Shown here: positions 53,047 to 64,000 of the stretch, one piece after another
Position numbering within the stretch: position 1 is the first letter of the stretch
How the letters are laid out: each line of letters begins with the position of its first letter
NCBI RefSeq assembly: GCF_011617705.1
Contig: NZ_CP050154.1
Coordinates: forward strand, 2,542,001-2,606,000
Source of the DNA: Brevibacterium limosum
GTDB lineage: Bacteria > Actinomycetota > Actinomycetes > Actinomycetales > Brevibacteriaceae
DNA length: 64,000 bases
Direction: 5' to 3'
Position numbers and translations under genes: made by a program
The notes under the pieces: model-generated
Database searches by the model: none
Told to the model about the DNA's origin: nothing
Seen by the model: the letters and a program-made list of their open reading frames with translations, nothing else

Positions 53047-54627
53047 ATGACGGATACTCCACGGACCACAGCCGAGCGCATCGACGCTTTCACCCAGCGC
53101 CGGGAAGCGGCCCACACCGGCAACCAGCGCTCGGTGGACAATCAGCACAAGCGCGGCAAGCAGACCGCCCGTGAACGCATCGCAGCTCTCCTCGACGCCG
53201 ACTCCTTCCAGGAGATCGACGAATTCGCCCGCCACCACAACCACCAGTTCGGGATGCAGGACAACCGCCCCGACGGCGACGGAGTCGTCTGCGGTCTGGG
53301 CACGATCGAAGGCAAGACCGTCGCGGTCTTCGCCCACGACTTCACTGTCCTCGGCGGGTCCCTCGCCGAGGCGAACGGACGCAAGATCGTCAAGGTGCAG
53401 AAGCTTGCGCTCAAGCTCGGCTGCCCGATCATCGGCATCAACGACTCCGGCGGCGCACGGATCCAGGAAGGCGTCGGGTCGATCGCGCTCTTCGCCGAGA
53501 TCTTCCGCCTCAACGTCGCCTCCTCCGGCGTGATCCCGCAGATCTCGCTGATCATGGGACCCTCGGCCGGCGGCGCCGTCTACTCCCCCGCACTGACCGA
53601 TGTCACGATCATGGTCGATCAGATCAGCCACATGTACATCACCGGTCCCGACGTCATCAAGACCGTCACCGGTGAGTCGGTCGGCCATGAGGACCTCGGC
53701 GGCGGACGGACGAACAACACCGTGTCCGGAAATGCTCACTACCTCGCCGCCGATGAGGACGATGCGCTCAACTATGTGCGTGATCTGCTCTCGTTCCTGC
53801 CGCAGAACAACCTCGATCCGGCGGATGCCGACGAGTTCGAGTCCGATCTGTCGCTGACTCCCGAGGACGAAGCGCTGGATACGCTCATGCCGGATTCGCC
53901 CTCGCAGCCCTACGACATCCTCGATGTCGTCACCACGATCCTCGACGACGGCGATTTCCTGCAGGTCTCGGAGCTCTTCGCCCCGAACGTCGTCACCGGC
54001 TTCGGACGCGTCGAGGGAGTCAGCGTCGGCGTCATCGCCAACCAGCCCATGCAGCTGGCCGGCACCCTCGACATCGACGCCTCGGAGAAGGCCGCTCGCT
54101 TTGTGCGCCTCTGCGATGCCTTCAACCTGCCGATCCTCACCTTCGTCGACGTGCCGGGATTCCTGCCGGGCACCGATCAGGAGTTCGGCGGCATCATCCG
54201 CCGCGGGGCGAAGCTCATCTACGCCTACGGTGAGGCCACTGTTCCGCTCGTCACCCTCATCACCCGCAAAGCCTACGGCGGCGCGTACTGTGTGATGGGA
54301 TCGAAGCAGCTCGGTGCCGATATCAACCTCGCCTGGCCGAGCGCTCAGATCGCGGTCATGGGTGCCCAGGGTGCGGCGAACATCGTCTACCGACGCAAGC
54401 TCAAGGCCGTCGAAGACGCCGGTGAGGACGTCGAGGCGGCACGTGCCGAACTCATCCAGGATTACGAGGATGCCCTGCTCAACCCGTACCTCGCCGCTGA
54501 GGAAGGCTACATCGACGCCGTCATCAGGCCCAGCGAGACGCGCAGCCGGATCGTCCGCTCCCTGCGTGCACTGAAGAACAAGCACGTCGACGCTCCTGCT
54601 CGCAAGCACGGTAACATCCCGCTATGA
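53047..54627 (+). CDS. Acyl-CoA carboxylase beta subunit (propionyl/acetyl-CoA type)
   Basis: 526 aa carboxyltransferase subunit. Family blocks: [14 protein letters not shown] near 36-49, [19 protein letters not shown] near 103-121, GAR-I-QEGV near 137-144, [15 protein letters not shown] near 170-184 and, in the second crotonase domain, [19 protein letters not shown] and [26 protein letters not shown]. It moves the carboxyl group from biotin to acyl-CoA, feeding fatty acid or methylmalonyl-CoA synthesis. The longer frame to 52999 lacks support. An ATGA overlap couples it to the small epsilon-like gene. The biotin carrier alpha subunit is not in the window. Confidence 0.95.
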   Translation: MTDTPRTTAERIDAFTQRREAAHTGNQRSVDNQHKRGKQTARERIAALLDADSFQEIDEFARHHNHQFGMQDNRPDGDGVVCGLGTIEGKTVAVFAHDFTVLGGSLAEANGRKIVKVQKLALKLGCPIIGINDSGGARIQEGVGSIALFAEIFRLNVASSGVIPQISLIMGPSAGGAVYSPALTDVTIMVDQISHMYITGPDVIKTVTGESVGHEDLGGGRTNNTVSGNAHYLAADEDDALNYVRDLLSFLPQNNLDPADADEFESDLSLTPEDEALDTLMPDSPSQPYDILDVVTTILDDGDFLQVSELFAPNVVTGFGRVEGVSVGVIANQPMQLAGTLDIDASEKAARFVRLCDAFNLPILTFVDVPGFLPGTDQEFGGIIRRGAKLIYAYGEATVPLVTLITRKAYGGAYCVMGSKQLGADINLAWPSAQIAVMGAQGAANIVYRRKLKAVEDAGEDVEAARAELIQDYEDALLNPYLAAEEGYIDAVIRPSETRSRIVRSLRALKNKHVDAPARKHGNIPL

Positions 54628-54998
54628 GCGATGATCTGCAGACCGATGCCGAGGCGAACCTGCCCAGCGATGTGGACGTCGAGGTGACTGCCCCCGGTGA
54701 GGATTCCGCCACCGAGGCGGCCCCGACCTCGGCCGAGACGCTGCGTGTGCCCTCGGTGGAGGGACGGTCACAGGTGCGTGCCGATGACGGCGAACCGATC
54801 AGTGACGAGATGGCCAGTGCCGCGGCCGTGGCCGCGGTCGTCGCGATCCGTCAGGTGGCGATCGCCTATGCGGCCCAGCAGGCCAGTGCGGAAGCCGAGT
54901 CCGAGATCCGCAAGGGTGACCGGGCCGGTTTCCGGGCCCCGCGCCGCAATGTGCGCAAGCGCCTCCCTCAGACCTGGGACCAGCACCTGGGCCGCTGA
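54624..54998 (+). CDS. Acyl-CoA carboxylase epsilon-like small subunit
   Basis: 124 aa, acidic N-terminal half (about 1-65), then an Ala-rich helix (about 65-98, [21 protein letters not shown]) and a basic tail ending [14 protein letters not shown]. Actinobacterial AccE/PccE subunits have a similar Ala-rich helix and bind the beta subunit. Position and the 4-bp overlap with the beta gene support this, but sequence similarity is weak by nature in this family. Confidence 0.55.
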   Translation: MSDDLQTDAEANLPSDVDVEVTAPGEDSATEAAPTSAETLRVPSVEGRSQVRADDGEPISDEMASAAAVAAVVAIRQVAIAYAAQQASAEAESEIRKGDRAGFRAPRRNVRKRLPQTWDQHLGR

Positions 54999-55020
54999 AG
55001 CGCCCACAGCCGCGAACCGA

Positions 55021-55069
55021 CGCAGAGGGGCCGGCGGAAGAGGAATCCTCTTCCGCCGGCCCCTCTGCG
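55021..55069. terminator. Strong bidirectional terminator
   Basis: Two 24-base arms (55021-55044 and 55046-55069) are perfectly complementary around one central base. It lies between the converging carboxylase and exporter genes. Confidence 0.75.
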
Positions 55070-55102
55070 GTCAGCGTCCCGGAGACCGATCGCTGAGACC
55101 GA

Positions 55103-57648
<2,546 letters not shown>

Positions 57649-57659
57649 GACACTATTCT

Positions 57660-57690
57660 TGCACTCAGTGCATTTTTGCCTCAAGTGCAA
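57660..57690. promoter_or_regulatory. Operator-like repeats over the tetR-exporter promoter
   Basis: TGCACT-C-AGTGCA at 57660-57672 is a 13-bp palindrome; a further half-site AGTGCAA lies at 57684-57690, and ATTCTTG occurs at 57655-57661 and 57690-57696. On the minus strand TTGAGG and AAGAAT boxes 18 bases apart overlap these sites, so a bound TetR would block the promoter. Confidence 0.5.
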
Positions 57691-57801
57691 TTCTTGTGTG
57701 CTCGGACACATTCGTTCGAGCACCTGCACTCGGCCAGGGCACCGCGTCAGTGCGGCCCCGGTCGAGCACGGCTCCAGTCGAATACCGGGTCGCGGCGCGG
57801 C

Positions 57802-58599
57802 TCAGTACCCGAGCTTGGCGTTGGCCAGGACGGGCACGATCTCGGCCGCCTTGTCCGCGCCCGCCAGGTCGACGTCGATGATCTCGAGGCGTTCGGCTCC
57901 GTCGAGCGAGGCCAGAACGTTCCCGAAGGGATCGGAGACGAGGCTGTGGCCGACTCCCGTCGGCCCCTTCTTCGGCACGTCGACCCCGGAGACCTCAGGA
58001 TCGGCCTGGCCGAGCGCGGCGACGAGCATATTCGAATCCAGCGCCCTGGCTCGGGCGAGGAGCTCCCACTGTTCGACTTTCCCGGGACCGGCGCCCCACG
58101 AGGCGGCCACGACGGCCAGTCGTGCACCGCGACGGCTGAGCTCGGCGAAGAGCTTGGGGAAGCGGATGTCGTAGCACAGGGCCAGACCGATGTCCTCGCC
58201 GTCGATGGTGAAGAGCACCGGCTCCTCCCCTGCCTCGACGGTGTCGGATTCCTTGAATCCGAAGGCGTCGTAGAGGTGGATCTTCGCATACTCGTTGCGC
58301 TCACCGGTGGGAGTGTAGACGGCGAGCAGGTTGATGACCCTGGCTGAGGTGGTCGCGAACTCGCCGACGACGACGGTGATTCCGGTCTCGACGGCCAGCT
58401 CACTCAGCGCGGTCCGCCATGACTCGGTGTGTTCCTCGGCGATGGTGCGCAGTCCCGATCCGAACGCCGACATCGTGGCTTCCGGGAAGACGACGAACCG
58501 AGCTCCTGCCGCGGCCGCGTCCAGGGTATAGGCGCGGACCTTCTCGAGGTTGTCGGCGACCTCGGTGGTGGTGTTGATCTGAGCGAGCGCGAACTTCAT
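57802..58599 (-). CDS. Carbon-nitrogen hydrolase (nitrilase superfamily)
   Basis: 265 aa. The catalytic triad is visible: Glu40 (FPEATMSAFG), Lys106 (EYAKIHLYDAFG) and Cys142 (LALCYDIRFP). This is the pattern of omega-amidase/deaminated-glutathione-amidase-like members; the exact amide is not known. The frame is open to 58728, but ATG 58599 has GGAGG 6 bases upstream and gives the family start MKFALAQIN. It lies between a TetR/DHA2 pair and an MFS gene; the second copy of the large palindrome is upstream. Confidence 0.88.
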   Translation of the reverse strand: MKFALAQINTTTEVADNLEKVRAYTLDAAAAGARFVVFPEATMSAFGSGLRTIAEEHTESWRTALSELAVETGITVVVGEFATTSARVINLLAVYTPTGERNEYAKIHLYDAFGFKESDTVEAGEEPVLFTIDGEDIGLALCYDIRFPKLFAELSRRGARLAVVAASWGAGPGKVEQWELLARARALDSNMLVAALGQADPEVSGVDVPKKGPTGVGHSLVSDPFGNVLASLDGAERLEIIDVDLAGADKAAEIVPVLANAKLGY

Positions 58600-58706
58600 T
58601 CTCATCCTCCGGCGGCAGACACTGGGACGGAGGACGGCGGTGCCGAACCTCCGGTCGATCCTCTCAAGGCTATCGCGATCACGCCGAACCCAAAACCGCC
58701 CTCTTG

Positions 58707-58762
58707 CTACCCGACGGCGGCCTAGCAACCTCGCGCGAGGTTGCTAGGCCGCCGTCGGGTAG
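58707..58762. repeat. 56-bp perfect palindrome, copy 2
   Basis: Two 28-base arms pair perfectly around 58734/58735 with a TCGCGCGA centre. The sequence matches copy 1 (5993-6064) except at three pairs, each changed on both arms so that pairing is kept. On the plus strand it is followed by TTTTT (58763-58767), as in a terminator, but both flanking genes read the other way. Confidence 0.9.
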
Positions 58763-58804
58763 TTTTTGGAGGATGGGTGCCCCTACACGTCCGCGACCGG
58801 TGCC

Positions 58805-60046
58805 TCAGCCGAGGAATTCGCTGCCGGGGCGACCGCCGCGGCGACGTCCGTGCACCACGACGTACACGCCGATGGCGACCACGACGAGTCCGGCGCAGAC
58901 CAGGAACATTCCGTTTCCGCCGGTGAACGGGTAGAGGAAGCCGAGGACGACGGGGCCGATGCCGGAACCTGCGTCGAGGAGGAGGAAGAACGATGCGGTG
59001 GCGACGGGGACACGGTTCATCGGCACGGATTTGACGGTGATGGACTGCATGCACGGCATCAGCGAGCCGAACCCGAAGCCGATGAGCACTCCGGCCAGGA
59101 CGATCCCCGTCATCGTCGGCCACAATGCCAGCAGGACATTGCCGGCGATATCGGCGATGAAGACGGGGAAGATCACCGCATTGTCACCGAGGGTGTCCTG
59201 CAGCCTGCCGACGAACAGGCGGGCGAACAGGGAAGCCACAGCGAAGGCGACGAAGAACAGGGACGCAGCGGAGGCGACGCCGTGTTCGGCTGCATAGCCG
59301 GCGAGGAAGACGAGCGCTGCCGCATACGCGGTGCCGGCCAGGAGCATGACCGAGCCGATCCGCAGCCCGTCCCGGTCGACGAGCGTGCCGAGTTTGAGAT
59401 GCCATTTCGTCCGCCGCTGATAGTCGCTGATCTCCTGAACCGGCAGTCGGATGAGGAGGCAGCAGATGAGAGCGAGGACGGACATGAACGCCGAGGCCGC
59501 GAAGAGCATGACGAAGTCGAACTCACGGGGCAGGACGACTCCCAGATATGGTCCGAGCGCGGTCGACAGGGTCGTCGCGGTGCCGAAGTATCCGGTGCCC
59601 TCGCCCCGTCGGGAAGCGGGGATGATGCTCTGGATGGCGGTCATGATCGCCGTGTTCCCGGCACCGAAGGCGATTCCGTGGACGATGCGCAGAGTCAGCA
59701 GCAGGGTGAGGTCGCCTGCGGCGATATAGGCCAGGGAGGCGAGAACGGAAACCGCCATGGTGATGATGAGCAGCTTGCGCCGACCGATGAAGTCGAGATA
59801 CTTCCCGGTGAGCACACGGGCGACGACGGCACCGACGACGAATGACGAGGAAGCGAAGCCGGCAGCGGCCTCACCGGCGGAGAACCGTGCCACTGCGTAC
59901 CCGGCCATCGATGTCATGAGCAGGTAGAAGACCATCGACATCGAGAGGTTGAGCCCGATTCCGACGATGAAGTCCTTCGTCCACAGCTTCGCTCGTGCCA
60001 CTGGAGATCGGTCTCGCTTTCTGCTGTCTGCGGGGAACAGTGACAC
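58805..60046 (-). CDS. MFS transporter
   Basis: 413 aa with 12 likely spans. MFS signatures: GKYLDFIGRRKLLI near residues 80-93, the FGAGNTAIMTAIQSIIPASRRGEGTGYFG block typical of drug/sugar efflux members, and the second-half GRLQDTLGD near 295-303. The start is uncertain: the frame opens at 60121, but the first part is poor; I chose GTG 60046. Substrate unknown. Divergent from the DUF885 gene. Confidence 0.82.
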   Translation of the reverse strand: MSLFPADSRKRDRSPVARAKLWTKDFIVGIGLNLSMSMVFYLLMTSMAGYAVARFSAGEAAAGFASSSFVVGAVVARVLTGKYLDFIGRRKLLIITMAVSVLASLAYIAAGDLTLLLTLRIVHGIAFGAGNTAIMTAIQSIIPASRRGEGTGYFGTATTLSTALGPYLGVVLPREFDFVMLFAASAFMSVLALICCLLIRLPVQEISDYQRRTKWHLKLGTLVDRDGLRIGSVMLLAGTAYAAALVFLAGYAAEHGVASAASLFFVAFAVASLFARLFVGRLQDTLGDNAVIFPVFIADIAGNVLLALWPTMTGIVLAGVLIGFGFGSLMPCMQSITVKSVPMNRVPVATASFFLLLDAGSGIGPVVLGFLYPFTGGNGMFLVCAGLVVVAIGVYVVVHGRRRGGRPGSEFLG

Positions 60047-60105
60047 ATTAGCGGGTTCGCCGCGATTGCGTGGTCTGGTCCACCGCTGATGTGACCCAGC
60101 TCGCG

Positions 60106-60111
60106 ATAGGG
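60106..60111 (+). promoter_or_regulatory. -10 box of a probable leaderless promoter (DUF885 gene)
   Basis: TAGGGT lies 8 bases before the ATG at 60120; no ribosome-binding site is seen. Confidence 0.45.
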
Positions 60112-60119
60112 TGGTCACC

Positions 60120-61796
60120 ATGACTGAGAAGAGAACCCCTACCGCCGTCGATGCGGTCGCTGAAGACTACGTCGATGATATGCTCGCCCTCTCCCCCTCT
60201 CTCGCCCTCTACCTCGGACTCGACGGTGCGCAGGGCTTCGACGATTTCTCACCGGCCGGACTCTCCGCGCTCAACGATGTCACCGTTCGGACTCTGGCCC
60301 GCCTCGATGAGGCCGCGGACCGCCCCGACCTCGACGAGGTCGACCTCGTGACCATCGATGCGATGCGTGATCGCCTCGGAGTCGACCGTGATCACTTCGC
60401 CGCCGGGATCAAGCACGCCAGCCTCAACGTCATCGAATCCCCGCTGCAGCAGGTCCGAGATGCCTTCGACCTCATGCCCACGGAGACTGCGGCTGATTGG
60501 GAGACGATCTCGACCACTCTGGCCGCTGTGCCCGGCTCGCTCGCCGGCTACCAGGAGTCCCTGGCGATGGCGCGCGACGACGGTCACGTCGCCGCCCGCA
60601 TCCAGGTCGAGAAGGTCATCGAACAGGCCCGTGCCCTGGCCGAACCCGGAAGCAACTTCGATCGCCTCGTCGCCGGTGCGACCGACGTTCCCGACACCCT
60701 CCGCTCGGATCTCGACACCCACGCCGAGGCGGCTCGTGAGTCCGCAGCGGGACTGGCCGATTTCCTCGGCGAACACCTGCTGCCCGCAGCCGGAGAGGAC
60801 GAAGCCTGCGGTCGCGACGCCTATGCTCTGCATTCCCGCAACTTCCTCGGCGCCGAGATCGACTTCGACGAAACGTATGCCTGGGGTCTCGAAGAACTCG
60901 AACGCATCGACGCCGAACAGCGCGAGGTCGCGGCGAAGATCATCCCCGGTGCCGACCTGTTCGAGGTCATGGACGCCCTGAACAACGACCCGGACCGCAC
61001 TCTCAGGGGAACCGAGGCTCTGCGCGAATGGATGCAGGGTGTGGCCGATGAGGCGATCCGCGAACTCGGCAAGTCCCATTTCGACATTCCCGAACCCGTC
61101 CGCACGATCGAGTGCATGATCGCCCCCTCGGCCACCGGCGGCATCTACTACACCGGTCCGACCGATGACTTCTCCCGCCCCGGCCGCATGTGGTGGTCGG
61201 TGCCGGAAGGCGTCACGGATTTCGCGACCTGGCAGGAGAAGACGACCGTCTACCACGAGGGGGTGCCCGGCCACCATCTGCAGATCGGTCAGGCCACCTG
61301 TGTCTCCGACACTCTCAACCGCTGGCGACGACTCATGTGCTGGGTCTCCGGCCACGGTGAAGGCTGGGCGCTGTACGCCGAGAAGCTCATGGCCGATCTC
61401 GGCTTCCTCGACGATCCCGGCGATTATCTGGGCATGCTCGATTCGCAGCGGCTGCGTGCCGCCCGTGTCGTCCTCGACATCGGCTTCCACTTGCGCCTCG
61501 AGGCTCCGCAGAGTCTCGACGGCGGAATCTGGAACCGCGCGAAGGCCTGGCAGTTCCTCACCGACAATGTGGCCATGGACCGATCATTCCTGGCCTTCGA
61601 ACTCGACCGCTACCTCGGCTGGCCCGGACAGGCACCGAGCTACAAGATCGGCCAGCGCCTGTGGGAGCAGTACCGGGACGAGGCGAAGGCGGCGGCAGGA
61701 GCCGATTTCGACCTCAAGGACTTCCACACCCGGGCGCTGGGCCTCGGCTCGGTCGGGCTCGACACTCTGGGCCGTGCGATGAGGCGCTCACAATGA
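60120..61796 (+). CDS. DUF885-family protein (M32/zinc-peptidase-like)
   Basis: 558 aa. A helical protein with the DUF885 zinc site VYHEGVPGHHLQIG near residues 376-389, and downstream a conserved GEGWALYAEKLMADLG block near 413-428. These proteins are thought to be metallopeptidases of the gluzincin type, with few tested. No signal peptide, so cytoplasmic. The GntR gene follows 13 bp after the stop and may be in the same transcript. Confidence 0.88.
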   Translation: MTEKRTPTAVDAVAEDYVDDMLALSPSLALYLGLDGAQGFDDFSPAGLSALNDVTVRTLARLDEAADRPDLDEVDLVTIDAMRDRLGVDRDHFAAGIKHASLNVIESPLQQVRDAFDLMPTETAADWETISTTLAAVPGSLAGYQESLAMARDDGHVAARIQVEKVIEQARALAEPGSNFDRLVAGATDVPDTLRSDLDTHAEAARESAAGLADFLGEHLLPAAGEDEACGRDAYALHSRNFLGAEIDFDETYAWGLEELERIDAEQREVAAKIIPGADLFEVMDALNNDPDRTLRGTEALREWMQGVADEAIRELGKSHFDIPEPVRTIECMIAPSATGGIYYTGPTDDFSRPGRMWWSVPEGVTDFATWQEKTTVYHEGVPGHHLQIGQATCVSDTLNRWRRLMCWVSGHGEGWALYAEKLMADLGFLDDPGDYLGMLDSQRLRAARVVLDIGFHLRLEAPQSLDGGIWNRAKAWQFLTDNVAMDRSFLAFELDRYLGWPGQAPSYKIGQRLWEQYRDEAKAAAGADFDLKDFHTRALGLGSVGLDTLGRAMRRSQ

Positions 61797-61809
61797 GGCG
61801 AGGGACCGA

Positions 61810-62532
61810 ATGAAATCCAGTGAGAGCCCCCAGTCTGAGACCATGCGGGTCACCGAGGCGCTGCGCAATGAAATCATCGAAGGTCATCGTCGACCGGGTG
61901 CACGGCTCGTCGAACGCAATCTCGCCACCGAGCTCGGAGTCTCCCGAGTGCCCATCCGCGAGGCGCTGAAGAAGCTGGCTTCGGAAGGTCTGGTGACGAA
62001 CCGGCCGAACACCTGGTCGACGGTCAGGGAGTTCTCCCCCAGCGACATCGCCGACCTCAACGAGGTGCGCACGGTCTTCGATGTGCTCTCCTTCGAACTC
62101 GCCGCTCAACGCCATACCCGTGAAGGGCTGGCCCGTCTGGAGGCCACGATGCTCCAGGGCCGTGAGCTCGCCGAGGCCGGAGACGTCGCCGGGGCTCATC
62201 GCTGTGCCGCGGAATTCCATGCCATCGTCACAGAACTCTCGGGCAATGAGCTGCTCGGTGAGATCGGCGCCCTGTTGGATTCACGGATGCGATGGCAGCT
62301 GAGTCAGCATGATGATCTCGCGGTCGTCGCCACCGAGCATGCTGAGCTCTTCGATGCGATCGCCCGCCGGGATCAGACGCTGGCCGGTTCGCTGGCCGCC
62401 CGCCATCTGGGCACGAGTCAGGAGCAGCACGACAAGCATTCGAAGCGTCTGGCCGAAACCGGACCCGAGGAGGCTCAGGCCGATCCTGCCGCTGCCGGTC
62501 CTGCCGCTGCAGATTCGGCTGTCGCCGACTGA
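61810..62532 (+). CDS. GntR-family regulator, FadR/FCD type
   Basis: 240 aa. A winged helix (about 10-75) with TELGVSRVPIREALKKLASEGLV, and an FCD ligand-binding domain (about 85-215) in which the metal-site pattern can be followed (EVRTVFDVLSFELAA, AEFHAIVTELSGNELL). The last 25 residues are Ala/Pro-rich and overlap the 3' end of the racemase-like gene on the other strand. It probably controls the racemase/permease genes next to it; the effector is unknown. Confidence 0.88.
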   Translation: MKSSESPQSETMRVTEALRNEIIEGHRRPGARLVERNLATELGVSRVPIREALKKLASEGLVTNRPNTWSTVREFSPSDIADLNEVRTVFDVLSFELAAQRHTREGLARLEATMLQGRELAEAGDVAGAHRCAAEFHAIVTELSGNELLGEIGALLDSRMRWQLSQHDDLAVVATEHAELFDAIARRDQTLAGSLAARHLGTSQEQHDKHSKRLAETGPEEAQADPAAAGPAAADSAVAD

Positions 62533-63248
62533 CCGAGCGGCCAGCCGCTGAGCTTCTTCTCACGGGCAGGCGCATAGGTGCGCACCTTCGACGTGCTCAG
62601 CCCCAGTCCGACGAGTGATTCTGCCAAGCGCACGGCCGCCGCGACCCCGTCGACGACGGGCACAGAACAGCGCCGCGTGATCGTCGCTCCGAGCTCGGCC
62701 ATCCCACCGCAGCCGAGCACGATGACCTCGGCACGGTCACGGTCGACCGCCTCGGCGGCCTGATCGGTGATCGCTTCGATCGCGGCCTGCGGATCCTCCT
62801 CAAGCTCGAGCACGGCCATTCCCGAGGCCCGCACGGACACGCAGTGGGAGTCGAGACCGGCCAACAGCAGCCGGTCCTCGATGAGCGGGAGGGTCCGGTC
62901 AAGCGTGGTGACGACGGAATAGCGACGGCCGAGGAACATCGCCAGGGCCGCCCCCGCCTCGGTGATGTCGATGACGGGCACGTCCAACAGCTCCTGCAGG
63001 CCTTCGCGACCGTGCTCTCCGTACCCGGCTTGGATCACGGCGTCGAATTCGCCGGGATATTTCAGGACGGCGTCCATGACGCCGAGCGCCGCGAGATGGC
63101 TTTCGACGTTGCCTTCGCAGGATTCGGCTCCGAATTCGGGGGTCAGCCCGATGATCTCGGTTCCCGCCGAGGCGGCCTGCCGTGCCACGCGGGCGATGCC
63201 CTCGGTCATGGACTCGGTCGTATTGACGTTGACGACGAGGATTCTCAC
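62475..63248 (-). CDS. Hydantoin/Asp-Glu racemase family protein with one catalytic cysteine
   Basis: 257 aa. Family features: RILVVNVNTTESMTEGI at the start, and VIVLGCGGMAELG with Cys180. In racemases of this group the first catalytic Cys sits in a CFGDPG-like motif; here the matching place reads QAGYGEHG with Gly75. The enzyme therefore may not be a normal two-base racemase. GTG 63248 gives the family start; a longer frame to 63491 is low-complexity. Its C-terminal Ala/Gly/Pro-rich tail overlaps the GntR gene by 58 bp. The permease gene is 13 bp upstream on the same strand. Confidence 0.82.
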   Translation of the reverse strand: MRILVVNVNTTESMTEGIARVARQAASAGTEIIGLTPEFGAESCEGNVESHLAALGVMDAVLKYPGEFDAVIQAGYGEHGREGLQELLDVPVIDITEAGAALAMFLGRRYSVVTTLDRTLPLIEDRLLLAGLDSHCVSVRASGMAVLELEEDPQAAIEAITDQAAEAVDRDRAEVIVLGCGGMAELGATITRRCSVPVVDGVAAAVRLAESLVGLGLSTSKVRTYAPAREKKLSGWPLGQSATAESAAAGPAAAGSA

Positions 63249-63261
63249 GATTCGGCTCCGA

Positions 63262-64000
63262 TCAGTGGTGGGTCGGGACGGCGATCTCCTCACCGTCGAC
63301 CTCACGGAAGGTGAAGTCGCGGCGGGCGATGACGAAGTAGATGAGCGCGGCGATCGCGGCCCCGGAGAACCAGGAGAACTCGGAGATGCCGGAGAACGCG
63401 GGCACGAGTGCGAAGACCAGTGAGATCGCCGAGGCGGGGATGAAGGCTCCGATGGCTCGCCAGTTGACTCCGCGGTGGTAGAAGTACTCACCGTCGCCGG
63501 CTTCGGTGTAGAGCTGGGGCACGTTGACCTTCGTTCTGCGCACCACCCAGTAGTCGACCATGATCACACCGAACAGGGGTCCGAGCAGGGCACCGAGTCC
63601 GCCGAGGAAGTAGACGATGACCACCGGTGAGTCATACAGATTCCAGGGCAGGATGACGAAGCCGATGACGGCCGAGATGATGGCGGCACTGCGGAAGTTC
63701 AGGTGGCGCGGGAACAGGTTCGTCAGCGCATAGGTCGGGGCGACGAAGTTCGCCATGAGGTTGACCGCGACGGTGAGCAGGAGCAGCGACAGCGACGCGA
63801 GAACGAGCAGGACCGGACTGCCGATGGACTGGACGATATCGGCCGGTGAGGTGATGACGGTGCCGTCGATCCTGTACTGCGCGCCGGCCAGAGAGATGAC
63901 GACGAGTCCGAAGACGAGCATATTCACCGGGATGCCCCAGAAGTTGCCGACGACGATCGAGCCGCGCTTCTTCGCGGCCCTCGTGAAGTCGGAGAAGTTG
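63262..64000 (-). CDS. NCS1-family nucleobase/hydantoin/allantoin permease (5' end cut by window)
   Basis: 246 residues visible; the frame is open through the window edge at 64000, so the N-terminal half is missing. The visible part begins with NFSDFTRAAKKRGSIVVGNFWG, a conserved NCS1 segment, followed by about six or seven spans and the loop VMVDYWVVRRTKVNVPQLYT. NCS1 proteins import cytosine, allantoin, hydantoin or similar compounds with sodium or protons. Directly followed by the racemase-like gene, suggesting uptake and processing of hydantoin-type compounds. Confidence 0.9.
   Translation of the reverse strand, partial: NFSDFTRAAKKRGSIVVGNFWGIPVNMLVFGLVVISLAGAQYRIDGTVITSPADIVQSIGSPVLLVLASLSLLLLTVAVNLMANFVAPTYALTNLFPRHLNFRSAAIISAVIGFVILPWNLYDSPVVIVYFLGGLGALLGPLFGVIMVDYWVVRRTKVNVPQLYTEAGDGEYFYHRGVNWRAIGAFIPASAISLVFALVPAFSGISEFSWFSGAAIAALIYFVIARRDFTFREVDGEEIAVPTHH

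Overview
The window is a high-GC chromosomal stretch from an actinobacterium. It carries mtrA-mtrB-lpqB, WhiB, coenzyme F420 synthesis (cofE), an Rv3235-type gene beside secA, DUF3499, and the MoxR/DUF58/SpoIIM-like/RDD cluster. These families and their order are typical of the order Micrococcales. Brevibacterium is my best guess from the mix (mtrAB-lpqB-comF-hpf-secA followed by ahcY-manB-DUF3499-whiB-cofE), but I could not run a search. I see no phage, insertion sequence, CRISPR array, rRNA or tRNA. Codon use and GC look uniform, so this reads as core chromosome and not as an island.

Layout. 1-1972: an unknown gene, then a LysM membrane protein and an Rv3235-like gene. 1991-12007: a long minus-strand block with secA, a YcaQ-type DNA glycosylase, hpf, comF and the mtrA-mtrB-lpqB operon (MtrAB controls cell wall and division genes in relatives). 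12267-19612: a plus-strand run with 4-bp start/stop overlaps (membrane protein, DUF4129, DUF4350, MoxR ATPase, DUF58), then SpoIIM-like and RDD genes; a probable membrane-bound multi-protein machine of unknown function. 19684-28600: ahcY, manB, DUF3499, a zincin-like protein, and an overlapping whiB / giant glycosyltransferase / DUF5719 operon. 28949-32246: cofE, a TIGR03089-like gene and a 3-oxoacid CoA-transferase pair. 32618-38804: manA, a very large secreted peptidoglycan hydrolase and an LCP cell-wall ligase. 39137-46717: acyl-CoA dehydrogenase, purE, purK, a phosphodiesterase, DUF5998 and a GNAT/acyl-CoA-ligase fusion. 46994-54998: TetR, a type II topoisomerase A subunit, an adenylate cyclase, birA and a biotin-dependent carboxylase pair. 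55103-64000: a TetR/DHA2 exporter pair, nitrilase, MFS transporter, DUF885 peptidase, GntR, a hydantoin-racemase-like protein and an NCS1 permease cut by the window end.

Themes. Much of the window serves the envelope: secretion (secA), wall sensing (mtrAB-lpqB), mannose supply (manA, manB), sugar transfer (glycosyltransferase), wall hydrolysis (PGRP plus NlpC/P60 protein) and wall attachment (LCP). The least understood candidates for a new system are the MoxR/DUF58 membrane cluster and the whiB/glycosyltransferase/DUF5719 operon.

The most unusual non-coding signals are: a 56-72 bp perfect palindrome present twice (5993-6064 and 58707-58762) with three compensated base-pair changes between copies; two large hairpins and a 40-bp tandem duplication packed between scoB and manA; a 21-bp minisatellite coding a heptapeptide repeat at the tail of MtrB; and a recurrent TANNNT box 6-8 bases before start codons, which suggests frequent leaderless transcription. 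Several starts were moved from the longest reading frame on the basis of ribosome-binding sites, overlaps or family N-termini; each case is noted.
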